From: Stenotrophomonas maltophilia
Lineage (GTDB): Bacteria; Pseudomonadota; Gammaproteobacteria; Xanthomonadales; Xanthomonadaceae
Direction: 5' to 3'
Assembly (NCBI RefSeq): GCF_002138415.1
Contig: NZ_CP015612.1
Coordinates: 2,520,001 to 2,584,000 of the forward strand
DNA length: 64,000 nucleotides
Under the pieces are notes generated by a model. It had not been told where the DNA came from and did not search any database. It saw only the letters and a list, made by a program, of their open reading frames with translations. This document shows, piece by piece, positions 36,496 through 44,884 of the stretch; position 1 is the stretch's first letter, and each line of letters opens with the position of its first letter. The translations under genes were made by a program, and so were the position numbers.

Positions 36496-38018
36496 GCGGC
36501 CACCTGGCAGGTCTGCTGGTACAGGGCCAGATATGCGCGCCCCGCCGCATCCCAACCGCCCGGCCGCAGCATGGCCGCGCGGCGCATGGCCTGCAGCAGG
36601 CCGGGCAGGCGGAAGGTGCGCATCGCCCGTTCCACGCAGCGGCGCAGGCCGTCGGCATTGGCGCCGTGGAACAGGAAGCCGGTCACGCCATCCTCGACGG
36701 TATCGACCAGCCCGCCGGTCGCGTGCGCGATGGGCAGGCAGCCGAAGCGCTGCGCGTACATCTGGCTCAACCCACAGGGTTCGAAACGCGAAGGCATCAG
36801 CAGGAAATCGGCGCCAGCAAACATCTGGCGGGCCAGCGCCTCTTCGAAGCCGATGAATGCGCCCACCCGTCCAGGGTAGCGCCGGGCCAGCGCCTGCACC
36901 TGCGCTTCCACCTGCGGCTCGCCGCCGCCGATGATGACCAGCTGGCCGCCGGCCGCCACGATCTGCGGCGCCACGTCGCATGTGATGTCCAGGCCCTTCT
37001 GGTGAACCAGGCGGGAGACCACCGCGAACAGCGGGCCGGCCGAGGGCGCCAGGCCGAATGCACTGCGCACCGCGTGCGCATTGGTGGCGCGCCCGGTCCA
37101 CTCACCAATGCCGAAGTGGGCCTTGAGATGGATGTCACGACGGGGATCCCAGCTGGCGTCAATGCCGTTGACGATACCGCTCAGGTGGCCGCCGGCGGCG
37201 CGCCGGGCCAACAGATCATGCAGTCCGCAACCATCGTCCGGGGCGGTGATCTGTTGCGCGTAGCGCAGGCTGACCGTGTTCAGGCGCGTGGCATTGGTGA
37301 TCCCGCCCTGCAGGAACGACATCTGCCCGTGGAAGTGCAGTTCATCCAGGTGTTCGACCGGTACGCCCAGCACAGGTGCAAGCGCGTACGGAAACAGGCC
37401 CTGGTAAGCCAGGTTGTGGATGGTCAGCAGGGTCGGCACGGTAGTCCGGTCCCAACGCACGTAGGCTGCCGCCATGGCCACAGGCCAATCATTCAGGTGC
37501 AGCAGCTGCGGCGACCAGTCCAGCCCGGCACGCCCGGCCGCAATCTCCGCCGCGGCGTGTGAGAGCGTGGCGAAGCGAACCGCGTTGTCCTTCCACTCCT
37601 GGCCCTGCCCATCGACGTAAGGCGAACCTTCGCGCTCGTACAGCTCTGGCGAGAGCAGCACGTAGATCGGAAGGCCGTCTGCCTGCACTGCCATGCCGAT
37701 CCCGCACGCAGGCAAGCCCGCCCTCGCGCTGACCTGTCCCACCCGCCGCAGCTGTGGCAGGCGCTGCAGTACTTCCGGGTAGCCGGGCAGCAGCACGCGC
37801 GAATCACAGGCGCCGCGTACCGCACGCGGCAGGGCTGCGGCCACGTCGCCCAGGCCTCCGGCCTTGATGAAGTCGGCCATCTCGGTCGCGACGAACAACA
37901 CACGCTGTACCAGTTCCGGCAGCTGCAGTGGTTGCGAGTGGCCACGGCGGGTGCCGATCGGCACGAGCGAACCGGGAGAGGTCGCAACAGATGAAGCGGA
38001 CTGGACAGCGCGGGCCAT
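36492..38018 (-). CDS. glgA: Glycogen synthase GlgA
   Basis: 508 aa GT5 enzyme using ADP-glucose. The ADP-glucose loop is [16 protein letters not shown]; also [36 protein letters not shown], and the C-terminal catalytic segment [20 protein letters not shown], then [17 protein letters not shown]. About 37 extra residues precede the first beta-strand, so the true start might lie a little downstream. First gene of the glg/tre operon; glgC, which makes the substrate, is not in the window. Confidence 0.95.
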   Translation of the reverse strand: MARAVQSASSVATSPGSLVPIGTRRGHSQPLQLPELVQRVLFVATEMADFIKAGGLGDVAAALPRAVRGACDSRVLLPGYPEVLQRLPQLRRVGQVSARAGLPACGIGMAVQADGLPIYVLLSPELYEREGSPYVDGQGQEWKDNAVRFATLSHAAAEIAAGRAGLDWSPQLLHLNDWPVAMAAAYVRWDRTTVPTLLTIHNLAYQGLFPYALAPVLGVPVEHLDELHFHGQMSFLQGGITNATRLNTVSLRYAQQITAPDDGCGLHDLLARRAAGGHLSGIVNGIDASWDPRRDIHLKAHFGIGEWTGRATNAHAVRSAFGLAPSAGPLFAVVSRLVHQKGLDITCDVAPQIVAAGGQLVIIGGGEPQVEAQVQALARRYPGRVGAFIGFEEALARQMFAGADFLLMPSRFEPCGLSQMYAQRFGCLPIAHATGGLVDTVEDGVTGFLFHGANADGLRRCVERAMRTFRLPGLLQAMRRAAMLRPGGWDAAGRAYLALYQQTCQVAA

Positions 38019-38461
38019 GAGAGGGTCTCTCGGGTATTTCAGGCAGACGGACGCCAGCGGCGCCCGGATGGGCGCTGATGGTGGGAAGGAAGTCGACGCA
38101 GGACGTGGGGGACGTCAGCGAGAGGCTCAGGACGACAATAGCCCTGCATGCGATCAATCAACCGTGAAGCCATGGCGATTTCTTTGTGACAACACGTCAT
38201 GAACTCAGTACACATCACATGCGCCCGCCTCCTCCCTGTGTCTCCTCCCAAGGGGCTGAGCCCACGCCCGGCTGCTGGCAATCCCGCTTGCCGCGCGAGC
38301 CGAGCATGGGTTGATTTCTAAAGAGACGCTCCCTGCGACACCCGGTCGCAGTCGATCCCGTCACCCACTTGATCAATGTCAAACCGCCCGCCACCGTGCG
38401 GGCGTATTTCTATGCAGGACCCGAACACGCCGGCATTACCGGCATCCACAAGGACCCTGCG
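38019..38461. other. Divergent promoter region between glgA and the PAS gene
   Basis: 443 bases without a convincing gene. It contains the FNR-like box at 38369-38382 in front of the PAS gene. Bases about 38140-38220 are AT-richer than their surroundings and are the likely glgA promoter area; no exact -35/-10 pair could be fixed. Confidence 0.5.
38369..38382 (+). promoter_or_regulatory. FNR-type box upstream of the PAS/flavoprotein operon
   Basis: TTGATCAATGTCAA matches TTGAT-N4-ATCAA at 9 of 10 positions. It lies about 80 bases before the PAS start codon, a distance that allows a class II activator site. An FNR-type protein is encoded at 42760-43536. Confidence 0.7.
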
Positions 38462-38890
38462 ATGAGCTACACCCCCGACAACGCCCAGCTGCTGAATGCC
38501 ATGCAGAACGTCATGGTGATCTCCACCACCGACCTGCAGGGCAACATCACCTACGCCAACGACCTGTTCTGCACGCTCACCGGCTTCGCCCGCGAGGAGC
38601 TGATCGGCCAGCCGCACAGCATCGTGCGTCATCCGGACGTGCCCAAGGCCGTCTACAAGGATATGTGGGACACCATCAAGGCCGGCAAGACCTGGACCGG
38701 CATCGTGCCCAACCTCGGCAAGGGTGGCGTGCTCTACGTGGTCGACACCACCGTGCAGCCGCTGTTCGACGCCGACGGCAACATCACCTCGTACATCAGC
38801 ATCCGCCGCGTGGTGAACGACCTGATGCAGAACTACGACCTGGTCGAGTTCAGCAAGGAAAAGTTCGACGACTTCTACGAGGCCGCGTGA
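38462..38890 (+). CDS. PAS-domain protein (Aer-type sensor domain only)
   Basis: 142 aa, essentially a single PAS domain: NVMVISTTDLQGNITYANDL, FCTLTGFAREELIGQPHSIV, RHPDVPKAVYKDMWDTIKAG, SYISIRRVVNDLM. It resembles the FAD-binding redox sensor part of Aer, but there is no HAMP or methyl-accepting domain. ATG with AAGGA seven bases before it. It overlaps the diflavin reductase gene by GTGA, so the two products are probably coupled; a redox or flavin link is an inference. Preceded by an FNR-type box. Confidence 0.88.
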   Translation: MSYTPDNAQLLNAMQNVMVISTTDLQGNITYANDLFCTLTGFAREELIGQPHSIVRHPDVPKAVYKDMWDTIKAGKTWTGIVPNLGKGGVLYVVDTTVQPLFDADGNITSYISIRRVVNDLMQNYDLVEFSKEKFDDFYEAA

Positions 38891-40416
38891 ACGCCCTCCC
38901 GACCAGTACGCCCTTCAGCCGCCTGCTGGTGGGTTTCGCGTCCGAGTCGGGCAATGCCCGCGCCCTGGCCCAGCGCCTGGGCGCGGACCTGCAACCGCAC
39001 GCGCCGCAGGTGCTCCCGTTCAACGACATCGACGTGGCCAGTCTCGGCCAAGGCGATGTGCTGCTTGCGATCTCCAGCTCGTTCGGCGATGGCGAACCGC
39101 CGGCCAACGGCGAGCAGTTCTTCGAAACGCTGCGCCAGACCCCGACGCTGAGCGGCCTGCGCTATGCAGTGTTCGGCCTCGGTGACACCGGCTACCCCAG
39201 CTTCTGCGGCTTCACCAAGGCGCTGGATGCGGCACTGAGTGAGCGCCAGGCGCAGCCACTGCTGCACCGCGTGGATGCCGACCTGGGCTACGAGCAGTTC
39301 TTCCAGCAATGGCAGCCGGTGCTGGGCCAGGTGCTGGACGGCGACGTGAGCGCCGGCCAGGACCTGCACCTGCAGGTCACCGCCTATGGCGAAGACAACG
39401 CCTTTGCCGCCCCCATTCTCGAACGCCGCCGCTTGAACAGCAGCAACCCGGCCGCCTGGCACCTGCAGCTGGACATTGCCGGCAGTGGCATGGCCTACCG
39501 CGCGGGCGACACCCTGCACGTGGTACCGGAGAACGACCCTGCCCTGCTGCAGGCATTGGCCACCTGGTACGGCGACACCGCCGCCGTGGCCGCCCTGCAT
39601 GACCGCGAGCTGCGCCTGCTGAGCAAGGGCGTGCTGCGCGAACTGGCCAAGCTCGGCGGCAGCGAGATACTGAAGGGCCTGTTGAAGGTCAGCCAGAAGC
39701 GCGAGCTGGAAGCCTACCTGCACGGCCTGGACCTGCTGGACGTGTTGCAGGACCACGCCACGCCGGACAGCGTGCCGCTGGCCCGGCTGCGCGAACTGCT
39801 GTCGCCGCGGCTGCCGCGCGCCTATTCCATCGCCTCGCACCCGTGCGACGACCAGCTGAGCCTGTGCGTGCGCGAAGTGCGCTACACCCTGCGCGGCCGC
39901 GAGCGCTTCGGCACCGCCACTGGCAGTCTGCTGCACGGCGGCGACCATGCCCGTGTGTACTGCCGCTCCAATCCCGGCTTCCATCTGCCCGATACCGGCG
40001 ACGCACCGCTGCTGCTGGTCGGCACCGGCACCGGCATCGCACCGTTGATGGGCCTGATGCAGGAGCTGCAGGCCAACGCCTGCGAACGTGAAGTGCACCT
40101 GGTGTTCGGTGAGAAGCACAGCCAGCACGACTACCTGTATCGCGACCAGCTGCAGGACTGGCACACGCGTGGCGTGCTGGCCGGCCTGCATACCGCGTTC
40201 TCGCGCGATGGCGCCGAAAAGGTCTACGTGCAGCATGTGCTGCAGCAGCGCGCCGCCGAAGTGCGTGATGTATTGGCCCGCGGCGGACATCTGTACCTGT
40301 GCGGCAACAAGAGCCACCTGGAAGGCGCGGTGCGCGAGGCCATCGATGCCATCGGTGGCGAAGGGCACTGGGACGCGCTGCGGGGCGAAGGCCGCACGCA
40401 CTGCGAATTGTATTGA
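38887..40416 (+). CDS. CysJ-like NADPH diflavin reductase
   Basis: 509 aa soluble enzyme. N-terminal flavodoxin FMN domain (residues about 12-150: GFASESGNARALAQRLG, SSSFGDGEPPANG, VFGLGDTGYPSFCG), FAD-binding connecting domain with RAYSIAS, and an NADPH domain (LLLVGTGTGIAPLMGLMQEL, LVFGEKHSQHDYLY, YLCGNKSHLEGAVREAI). It resembles the flavoprotein subunit of sulfite reductase. No cysI or cysH is adjacent; with a PAS partner and an FNR box its acceptor is probably something used under low oxygen. GTG start overlaps the PAS stop. Confidence 0.88.
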   Translation: MNALPTSTPFSRLLVGFASESGNARALAQRLGADLQPHAPQVLPFNDIDVASLGQGDVLLAISSSFGDGEPPANGEQFFETLRQTPTLSGLRYAVFGLGDTGYPSFCGFTKALDAALSERQAQPLLHRVDADLGYEQFFQQWQPVLGQVLDGDVSAGQDLHLQVTAYGEDNAFAAPILERRRLNSSNPAAWHLQLDIAGSGMAYRAGDTLHVVPENDPALLQALATWYGDTAAVAALHDRELRLLSKGVLRELAKLGGSEILKGLLKVSQKRELEAYLHGLDLLDVLQDHATPDSVPLARLRELLSPRLPRAYSIASHPCDDQLSLCVREVRYTLRGRERFGTATGSLLHGGDHARVYCRSNPGFHLPDTGDAPLLLVGTGTGIAPLMGLMQELQANACEREVHLVFGEKHSQHDYLYRDQLQDWHTRGVLAGLHTAFSRDGAEKVYVQHVLQQRAAEVRDVLARGGHLYLCGNKSHLEGAVREAIDAIGGEGHWDALRGEGRTHCELY

Positions 40417-40449
40417 TCGGTACCACTGGACTGCACGAATCCTGGACCG

Positions 40450-40513
40450 GTAGAGCCGGCCGCTGGCCGGCTGCCCAGTATCCCTTGGTTGCCGGCCAGC
40501 GGCCGGCACTACC
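40450..40513. repeat. SMAG-type REP pair (first)
   Basis: Two GTAG-headed palindromic units face each other: GTAGAGCCGGCCGCTGGCC on the plus strand and GTAGTGCCGGCCGCTGGCC on the minus strand, about 15 bases apart. This is the form of S. maltophilia GTAG repeats. It may act as a bidirectional terminator or mRNA stabiliser between the reductase gene and modC. Confidence 0.85.
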
Positions 40514-40547
40514 AGAACATGTAGCCAATCATCCCCTGTGCATCACG

Positions 40548-40611
40548 GTAGAGCCGGCCGCTGGCCGGCTGCTCAGGATACCGAGGTTGCCGGCCAGCGG
40601 CCGGCACTACC
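40548..40611. repeat. SMAG-type REP pair (second)
   Basis: A second copy of the same inverted dimer, differing mainly in the spacer between its two units. Together with the first it fills most of the convergent gap between the reductase gene and modC. Confidence 0.85.
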
Positions 40612-40651
40612 ATCAGATGCAACCAACCATCGCCCGTGCGTCCAGCACGGG

Positions 40652-41320
40652 TCAATCGCCGACGATGCGGCCATCCACCACACGTGCCACCTGCTGGCCG
40701 AACATGGCCACATCCTGCGGATCGTGGCTGATCAGCAGCAGCGGAATGCCGGTCTTGTCCAGCACGGTCTCAAGTTCCTGGCGCAGGTGCTGGCGCAGGT
40801 CATGGTCCAGCGCGGAGAACGGCTCATCCAGCAGCAGCGCCTGCGGCTGTGTCACCAGGGCCCGTGCCAGTGCAGTGCGCTGGCGCTGTCCCCCGGATAC
40901 CTGTGACGGTAGAAGATCACCGACCGTGTCGATGCGGAATGCGTGCAGCCACTGCTCCACCGCTTCGAAGCGCTGGCCTACGCGCGGATTCAACCAGCCC
41001 TTCTGCAGACCGAACGCCACGTTCTGGCGTACGCTCAGGTGTGGGAACAACGCATAGTCCTGGAAGACATAGCCCAGCCGGCGGCGTTGCGGCGGCAGAT
41101 CCACGCCGGCGGCCGCATCGAACAGGGTCTGCCCCTGCAGGCGCACATGGCCCTGGCCCGGCCGCAGCAGCCCGGCCACCGCCTTCAAGGTCAGGCTCTT
41201 ACCGGCGCCCGAGGGCCCGAACAGCACCACCTGCCGCTGCGTGCACTGCAAAGCTACGTCCAGCACGAAATCCTGGCCGGCCGCCTGCAGACGGCGCTGC
41301 ACCTGCAGGTCAAGCCACAT
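40652..41320 (-). CDS. modC: Molybdate ABC transporter ATPase ModC, short form without Mop domain
   Basis: 222 aa. Walker A GPSGAGKSLTLK, signature VSGGQRQRTALARAL, Walker B ALLLDEPFSALD, switch His in LLISHDPQDV. Drives molybdate import with ModAB to feed the Mo-cofactor genes nearby. Classical ModC is about 350 aa with a C-terminal molybdate-binding Mop/TOBE domain; here the protein ends after the ABC domain. ATG selected; a GTG one codon earlier is possible. Overlaps modB. Confidence 0.9.
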   Translation of the reverse strand: MWLDLQVQRRLQAAGQDFVLDVALQCTQRQVVLFGPSGAGKSLTLKAVAGLLRPGQGHVRLQGQTLFDAAAGVDLPPQRRRLGYVFQDYALFPHLSVRQNVAFGLQKGWLNPRVGQRFEAVEQWLHAFRIDTVGDLLPSQVSGGQRQRTALARALVTQPQALLLDEPFSALDHDLRQHLRQELETVLDKTGIPLLLISHDPQDVAMFGQQVARVVDGRIVGD

Positions 41321-41993
41321 CACGCAGCTCCCGGCGACGCCCGCCCACCAACCGTGCGGCCAGCAGCAGGATCACGATGCACACCACCGAGGTCAGGATC
41401 ACCAGTGCGTTGGCCTTGCCGTCCTGACCGGCCTGCACTGCCTCGTAGATGGCGATCGACAGCGTCTGCGTGCGGCCCGGAATGCTGCCGGCCACCATCA
41501 ATGTCGCGCCGAACTCGCCCATCGCGCGTGCAAACGCCAGCAGCAGGCCGGCGAGGATGCCACGCCAGGCCAGCGGTAGCGTGATGCGGAAGAACACCGC
41601 TGCTTCGGATACACCGAGCGTGCGTGCGGCCTGCTCCAGCTGGCCATCCACTTCCTCGAACGCCGCGCGTGCCGGCTTGAACACCAGCGGCAGCGAGGCC
41701 ACCGCCGCAGCAATCACGGCTGCCTGCCAGGTGAACACCAGGTTGATGCCGAACCACGACTGCAGCCACGCGCCGATCGGGCCGTTGCGACCAATCAGCA
41801 CCAGCAGGTAATACCCCAGCACCGTCGGTGGCAGCACCATCGGCAGGGTCAGCAGCGAATCCAGCAGCTCACGGCCGGGAAAGCGCCGACGCGCCAGCAG
41901 CGCGCCCAGTGCCACGCCCAGCACCAGATTGATCGCGGTGGCCCAACCCGCCACCTTCAGCGACAACCCCAGCGCGCTCCAGTCGAGATCCAT
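41310..41993 (-). CDS. modB: Molybdate ABC transporter permease ModB
   Basis: 227 aa, five to six membrane segments. Permease EAA-type loop: LEQAARTLGVSEAAVFFRIT, then LPLAWRGILAGLLLAFARAM and GEFGATLMVAGSIPGRTQT, typical of ModB. Three bases after modA and overlapping modC by 11 bases. Confidence 0.94.
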   Translation of the reverse strand: MDLDWSALGLSLKVAGWATAINLVLGVALGALLARRRFPGRELLDSLLTLPMVLPPTVLGYYLLVLIGRNGPIGAWLQSWFGINLVFTWQAAVIAAAVASLPLVFKPARAAFEEVDGQLEQAARTLGVSEAAVFFRITLPLAWRGILAGLLLAFARAMGEFGATLMVAGSIPGRTQTLSIAIYEAVQAGQDGKANALVILTSVVCIVILLLAARLVGGRRRELRDVA

Positions 41994-41996
41994 GCC

Positions 41997-42740
41997 TCAG
42001 GGCTTGCCAAACCCGTGCTTGGCCAGGATCGCCTGGCCCTGTGCCGAACGTACGAAGGCGGCAAACCGCTTCGCCTCCGCCGGCTGCGCGCTGGCCTTGG
42101 TCACCGCCAGCGGATAGGCAATGCGCCCTGCCACCGGCACCGCGAAGGCACGGCGCACCCGGTCGGGCATCGCCTGCGCATCGGTGGCGTAGACGAAGCC
42201 GGCATCCACCTCACCGCGCGCCACGTAATCCAGCGACTGGCGCACGTTCTGCGTGGTGATGGTCTTGCCTTGCACCGACGGCCACAGGCCCGCCGCTTCC
42301 AGCGCGCCCTTGGCATAGCAACCGACCGGCACGCTGTCCGGGTTGCCCAGTGCGATGCGCTGCACGCCGGCACCTGCCAGGTCCTTCAAGCTACGCGGCG
42401 CAGCCTTGGCCTGCGGCGGCACCACCACCCACAGCGCGTTCACCGCGAACACCTCGCGGGTGCCGGCCGCCAGCAGGTCCTGCTGATGGGCCTGGTCCAT
42501 CGTGGTTTCATCGGCCGACGCGAACACGTCCACCGGCGCGCCGCGGCTGATCTGCTGCAGCAGCACGCCAGAGGCGGCGAAGTTGAAATCGACCTCGGTC
42601 CCCGGGTGCGCCTTCTCATAGGCGGCGCCCAGCTCGCGGAAGCTCTCGGTCAGGCTCGATGCCGCCGACACCGTCAGGTCGGCCGCCCAGGCTGGCAGCG
42701 TGACCAGCAGTCCCAGCAACAACAGTCCAGCTCGCTTCAT
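41997..42740 (-). CDS. modA: Molybdate-binding periplasmic protein ModA
   Basis: 247 aa. Signal peptide cut at AWA-A (about residue 19). Binding-site segments: LTVSAASSLTESFRELG, FNFAASGVLLQQISRGAPVD, VFASADETTMDQA, ALGNPDSVPVGCYAKGALE and VDAGFVYATDA. Captures molybdate for ModBC. Starts 19 bases after the fnr gene, so modABC may be co-transcribed with it. Confidence 0.95.
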   Translation of the reverse strand: MKRAGLLLLGLLVTLPAWAADLTVSAASSLTESFRELGAAYEKAHPGTEVDFNFAASGVLLQQISRGAPVDVFASADETTMDQAHQQDLLAAGTREVFAVNALWVVVPPQAKAAPRSLKDLAGAGVQRIALGNPDSVPVGCYAKGALEAAGLWPSVQGKTITTQNVRQSLDYVARGEVDAGFVYATDAQAMPDRVRRAFAVPVAGRIAYPLAVTKASAQPAEAKRFAAFVRSAQGQAILAKHGFGKP

Positions 42741-42759
42741 TGTCGGCTCCCGGCCAGGT

Positions 42760-43536
42760 TCAGTTCGGATCGGATTCGTCGGCCACCGCCAGCGCCGCCA
42801 GACGCTCGGGCTGCAGCAGCAGGATCTCGCGCTGCTTCACCGCGATGATCCCATCATCGCTCAGGCGGCGCAGCACGCGGCTGGCGGTTTCCGGCGCCAT
42901 CCGCAGGTAATTGGCGATCTCGGTGCGTGCCATCGTCAGGTTGAAGCGCGTGGCGGAAAAGCCACGACGCGCGTAACGCTCGGACATGTCCAGCAGGAAC
43001 GCCGCCATCCGCTCTTCGGTTCGGTGGTTGGCGGCCAGCGTGGCGACCTTGCCGATCTCCGCACTGAGCAGGCTGAACAGCTTGGCCTGCAACCCCGGCA
43101 TGCGCGTGGCCAGCAGGCTCAGCTTGGGGAACGAGATGCGGCACAGGTGCACGGTATCCAGCGCCACCGCATTGCAGGGGAAGCGCGAGCCGTGGATCGC
43201 ATTCAGGCCGATCACTTCGCCCGGCAGGCTGAAACCCAGCACCTGCTCGTTGCCCTGGCTGTCATCAACGAAGGTCTTGACCATGCCGGCGCGTACCGCG
43301 GCGATCGAATCGAACGATTCGCCGGCGCGGAAGATGTAGTCACCCGCATGGAACGGGCCGACGTGGTCGACCAGCACGTGCAGGTCGCCCAGTGCGGTCT
43401 TGTCATAGCCCTGCGACATGCAGGCATCGGAAAACGCACAGGTGCTGCAGAAGTGCAGCGCGTCGCCGTCATCAGCGGCGGCAGGGTTCGGCGTGGCCCG
43501 GCCGAGACGGCCCTGGGAAGGCGGATTCGAAGACAT
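42760..43536 (-). CDS. fnr: FNR/ANR-type oxygen-sensing transcriptional regulator
   Basis: 258 aa. Cys30, Cys33 and Cys39 (HFCSTCAFSDACMSQG, spacing CX2CX5C) plus Cys132 (TVHLCRISF) match the four 4Fe-4S ligands of FNR. cNMP-binding-like barrel with GEVIGLNAI, and a DNA-binding helix ARTEIANYLRMAPETASRVL whose E..SR recognition residues match FNR boxes. Start fixed at the ATG 12 bases after the HemN-like gene. It should activate anaerobic genes; FNR-like boxes are found at five sites in this window. Confidence 0.94.
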   Translation of the reverse strand: MSSNPPSQGRLGRATPNPAAADDGDALHFCSTCAFSDACMSQGYDKTALGDLHVLVDHVGPFHAGDYIFRAGESFDSIAAVRAGMVKTFVDDSQGNEQVLGFSLPGEVIGLNAIHGSRFPCNAVALDTVHLCRISFPKLSLLATRMPGLQAKLFSLLSAEIGKVATLAANHRTEERMAAFLLDMSERYARRGFSATRFNLTMARTEIANYLRMAPETASRVLRRLSDDGIIAVKQREILLLQPERLAALAVADESDPN

Positions 43537-43547
43537 CGAGGCAGGAC

Positions 43548-44771
43548 TCAAGCGATGGCGGCCGCCGGCCGGAAGCATGCGGCCATCATACGCCACAGCA
43601 ACCGCCCTTCTTCGGCCAGGCGCAGCACGCGTGCATCCCACTGCGCCCAGCCGCGCGCCAGCAACGGCGACAGCGCCGGCAGCTGTTCGGCGAAGCATTC
43701 CTCGAACGGTTCATCATTACGCCACTCGAATGCAGCCGCATCGAGGGCATGGTCGCAGGCGATGCTCTGTGCCACCTCGGCCGCCATCCGCTCGTCCTCG
43801 GACAGGATCAGGCCCGCGGCCACGCCCATGTAACCGGACTGCAATCGCGCCCGCCATTCGCCCAGCTCGTCCTCAAGCCGGTAGAACACTTCGCCGATCT
43901 GGCTGCAGGCGGACAGGCCAAGCCCGATGAAATCACTGCGGTCACGCCGCGGCACACCCGCCAGGTCGCAATGGCGCTGGCCGTCACCCGGCCCATGCGG
44001 GTTTGGCAGGTCGCCGCGCTGGTAGTGGTCACCACCGATCGGTTCGTAACCGGCCGCGCGCAGCAGGCGCCAGGCCTGCAGCCAGTGGGCCGCCGAGGGA
44101 TCCCGTGGCAATGCGCACGGCGCTGGCAACAGGATGCGCTCGGGCGCTTCGGCCAGCACCTCATGCAGACGCTCGATGAAGCCGATGTCCTCACTGGCGG
44201 GCACGCGCAGCTGGTAGTAGCGCGCGGTGAAGCCAACCTGCCGCGCCTGTGCCAGCAGGGTCGGCCCCGGCGCATCGGCACGGTCGATCACGTTCAGGCG
44301 GGTACACCCCACCGCGCGCAGCTGCGCCGGTGACAGCGCGCTGCCGGCGTCCAGCCGCACTTCCACCTGCGGGCGCGCTACCGTGCGCAGGTGCTGCGGC
44401 ACGGCGTCCAGCAGCTGGCCCAGCTGGGGCGGCGGCAACGTCTCGGCCAATCCCAGCTGCAGCACCATCGCCACCACTTCGCGGTCCTCGGCCAACGCAT
44501 CGGCCTGCAGCCTCAGGGCCAGCATCAGGGTCTCCAGATAGGCCTGGGGCGGGACATCGCGTCCGCCGCGGCCGGCCTGGAAGCCCAGGGTCAGGCCGCG
44601 CGGAATCAGGTGCTCGTTGCTGGCGCGCAACGCAGCGCGCCAACCGCTTTCTCCGAAGCCGGTACTGAACTGGTCCGCCGGCGGGAACAGCACATGCCGG
44701 GGTTGCCGCAGCAATGCTGCCTGCAGCGCAGTGTCTTCACTCTCGTCGGCGTGATGGCTCATGGCACACAT
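43548..44771 (-). CDS. HemN-like protein lacking the radical-SAM cysteine motif
   Basis: 407 aa, similar along its length to oxygen-independent coproporphyrinogen III oxidase HemN: PRHVLFPPADQFSTGFGESG near the start, LQAWRLLRAAGYEPIGGDHY, then SDFIGLGLSACSQIGEVFYR and GLILSEDERMAAEV. At the place where HemN carries its CX3CX2C cluster motif (HIPFCxxxCxYC) this protein reads LGFQAGRGGRDVP, without those cysteines. It therefore should not be a radical-SAM enzyme; a heme-binding or regulatory role is possible. It lies between narK1 and fnr behind an FNR-like box. The start could also be the ATG three codons downstream (44762). Confidence 0.82.
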   Translation of the reverse strand: MCAMSHHADESEDTALQAALLRQPRHVLFPPADQFSTGFGESGWRAALRASNEHLIPRGLTLGFQAGRGGRDVPPQAYLETLMLALRLQADALAEDREVVAMVLQLGLAETLPPPQLGQLLDAVPQHLRTVARPQVEVRLDAGSALSPAQLRAVGCTRLNVIDRADAPGPTLLAQARQVGFTARYYQLRVPASEDIGFIERLHEVLAEAPERILLPAPCALPRDPSAAHWLQAWRLLRAAGYEPIGGDHYQRGDLPNPHGPGDGQRHCDLAGVPRRDRSDFIGLGLSACSQIGEVFYRLEDELGEWRARLQSGYMGVAAGLILSEDERMAAEVAQSIACDHALDAAAFEWRNDEPFEECFAEQLPALSPLLARGWAQWDARVLRLAEEGRLLWRMMAACFRPAAAIA

Positions 44772-44797
44772 CTTCGGGCGTTCCTCTTCGCGTGGCC

Positions 44798-44811
44798 CTG
44801 ATTGAAATCAA
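44798..44811 (-). promoter_or_regulatory. FNR-type box upstream of the HemN-like gene
   Basis: CTGATTGAAATCAA on the plus strand matches the FNR palindrome at 9 of 10 positions. Its centre is about 33 bases before the first ATG of the HemN-like gene. If it acts as a -41.5 site the transcript would begin between the two possible ATGs, which would favour the second. Confidence 0.65.
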
Positions 44812-44834
44812 GCGTGGCGCATCGGTGGGTTCAT

Positions 44835-44856
44835 GCCGGCCAGCGGCCGGCACTAC
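44835..44856 (-). repeat. SMAG-type REP element
   Basis: A single unit reading GTAGTGCCGGCCGCTGGCC on the minus strand, followed by a partial second CCGCTGGCCGGC palindrome at about 44865-44876. It lies in the gap between narK1 and the HemN-like gene. Confidence 0.8.
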
Positions 44857-44884
44857 CTTTTCACCCGCTGGCCGGCAACCCCGT

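Noticed and set aside
38184..38210. CRP-type site in the glgA promoter region (TGTGA...TCATG)
   Set aside because: Half-sites are seven bases apart instead of six and the second half is poor.
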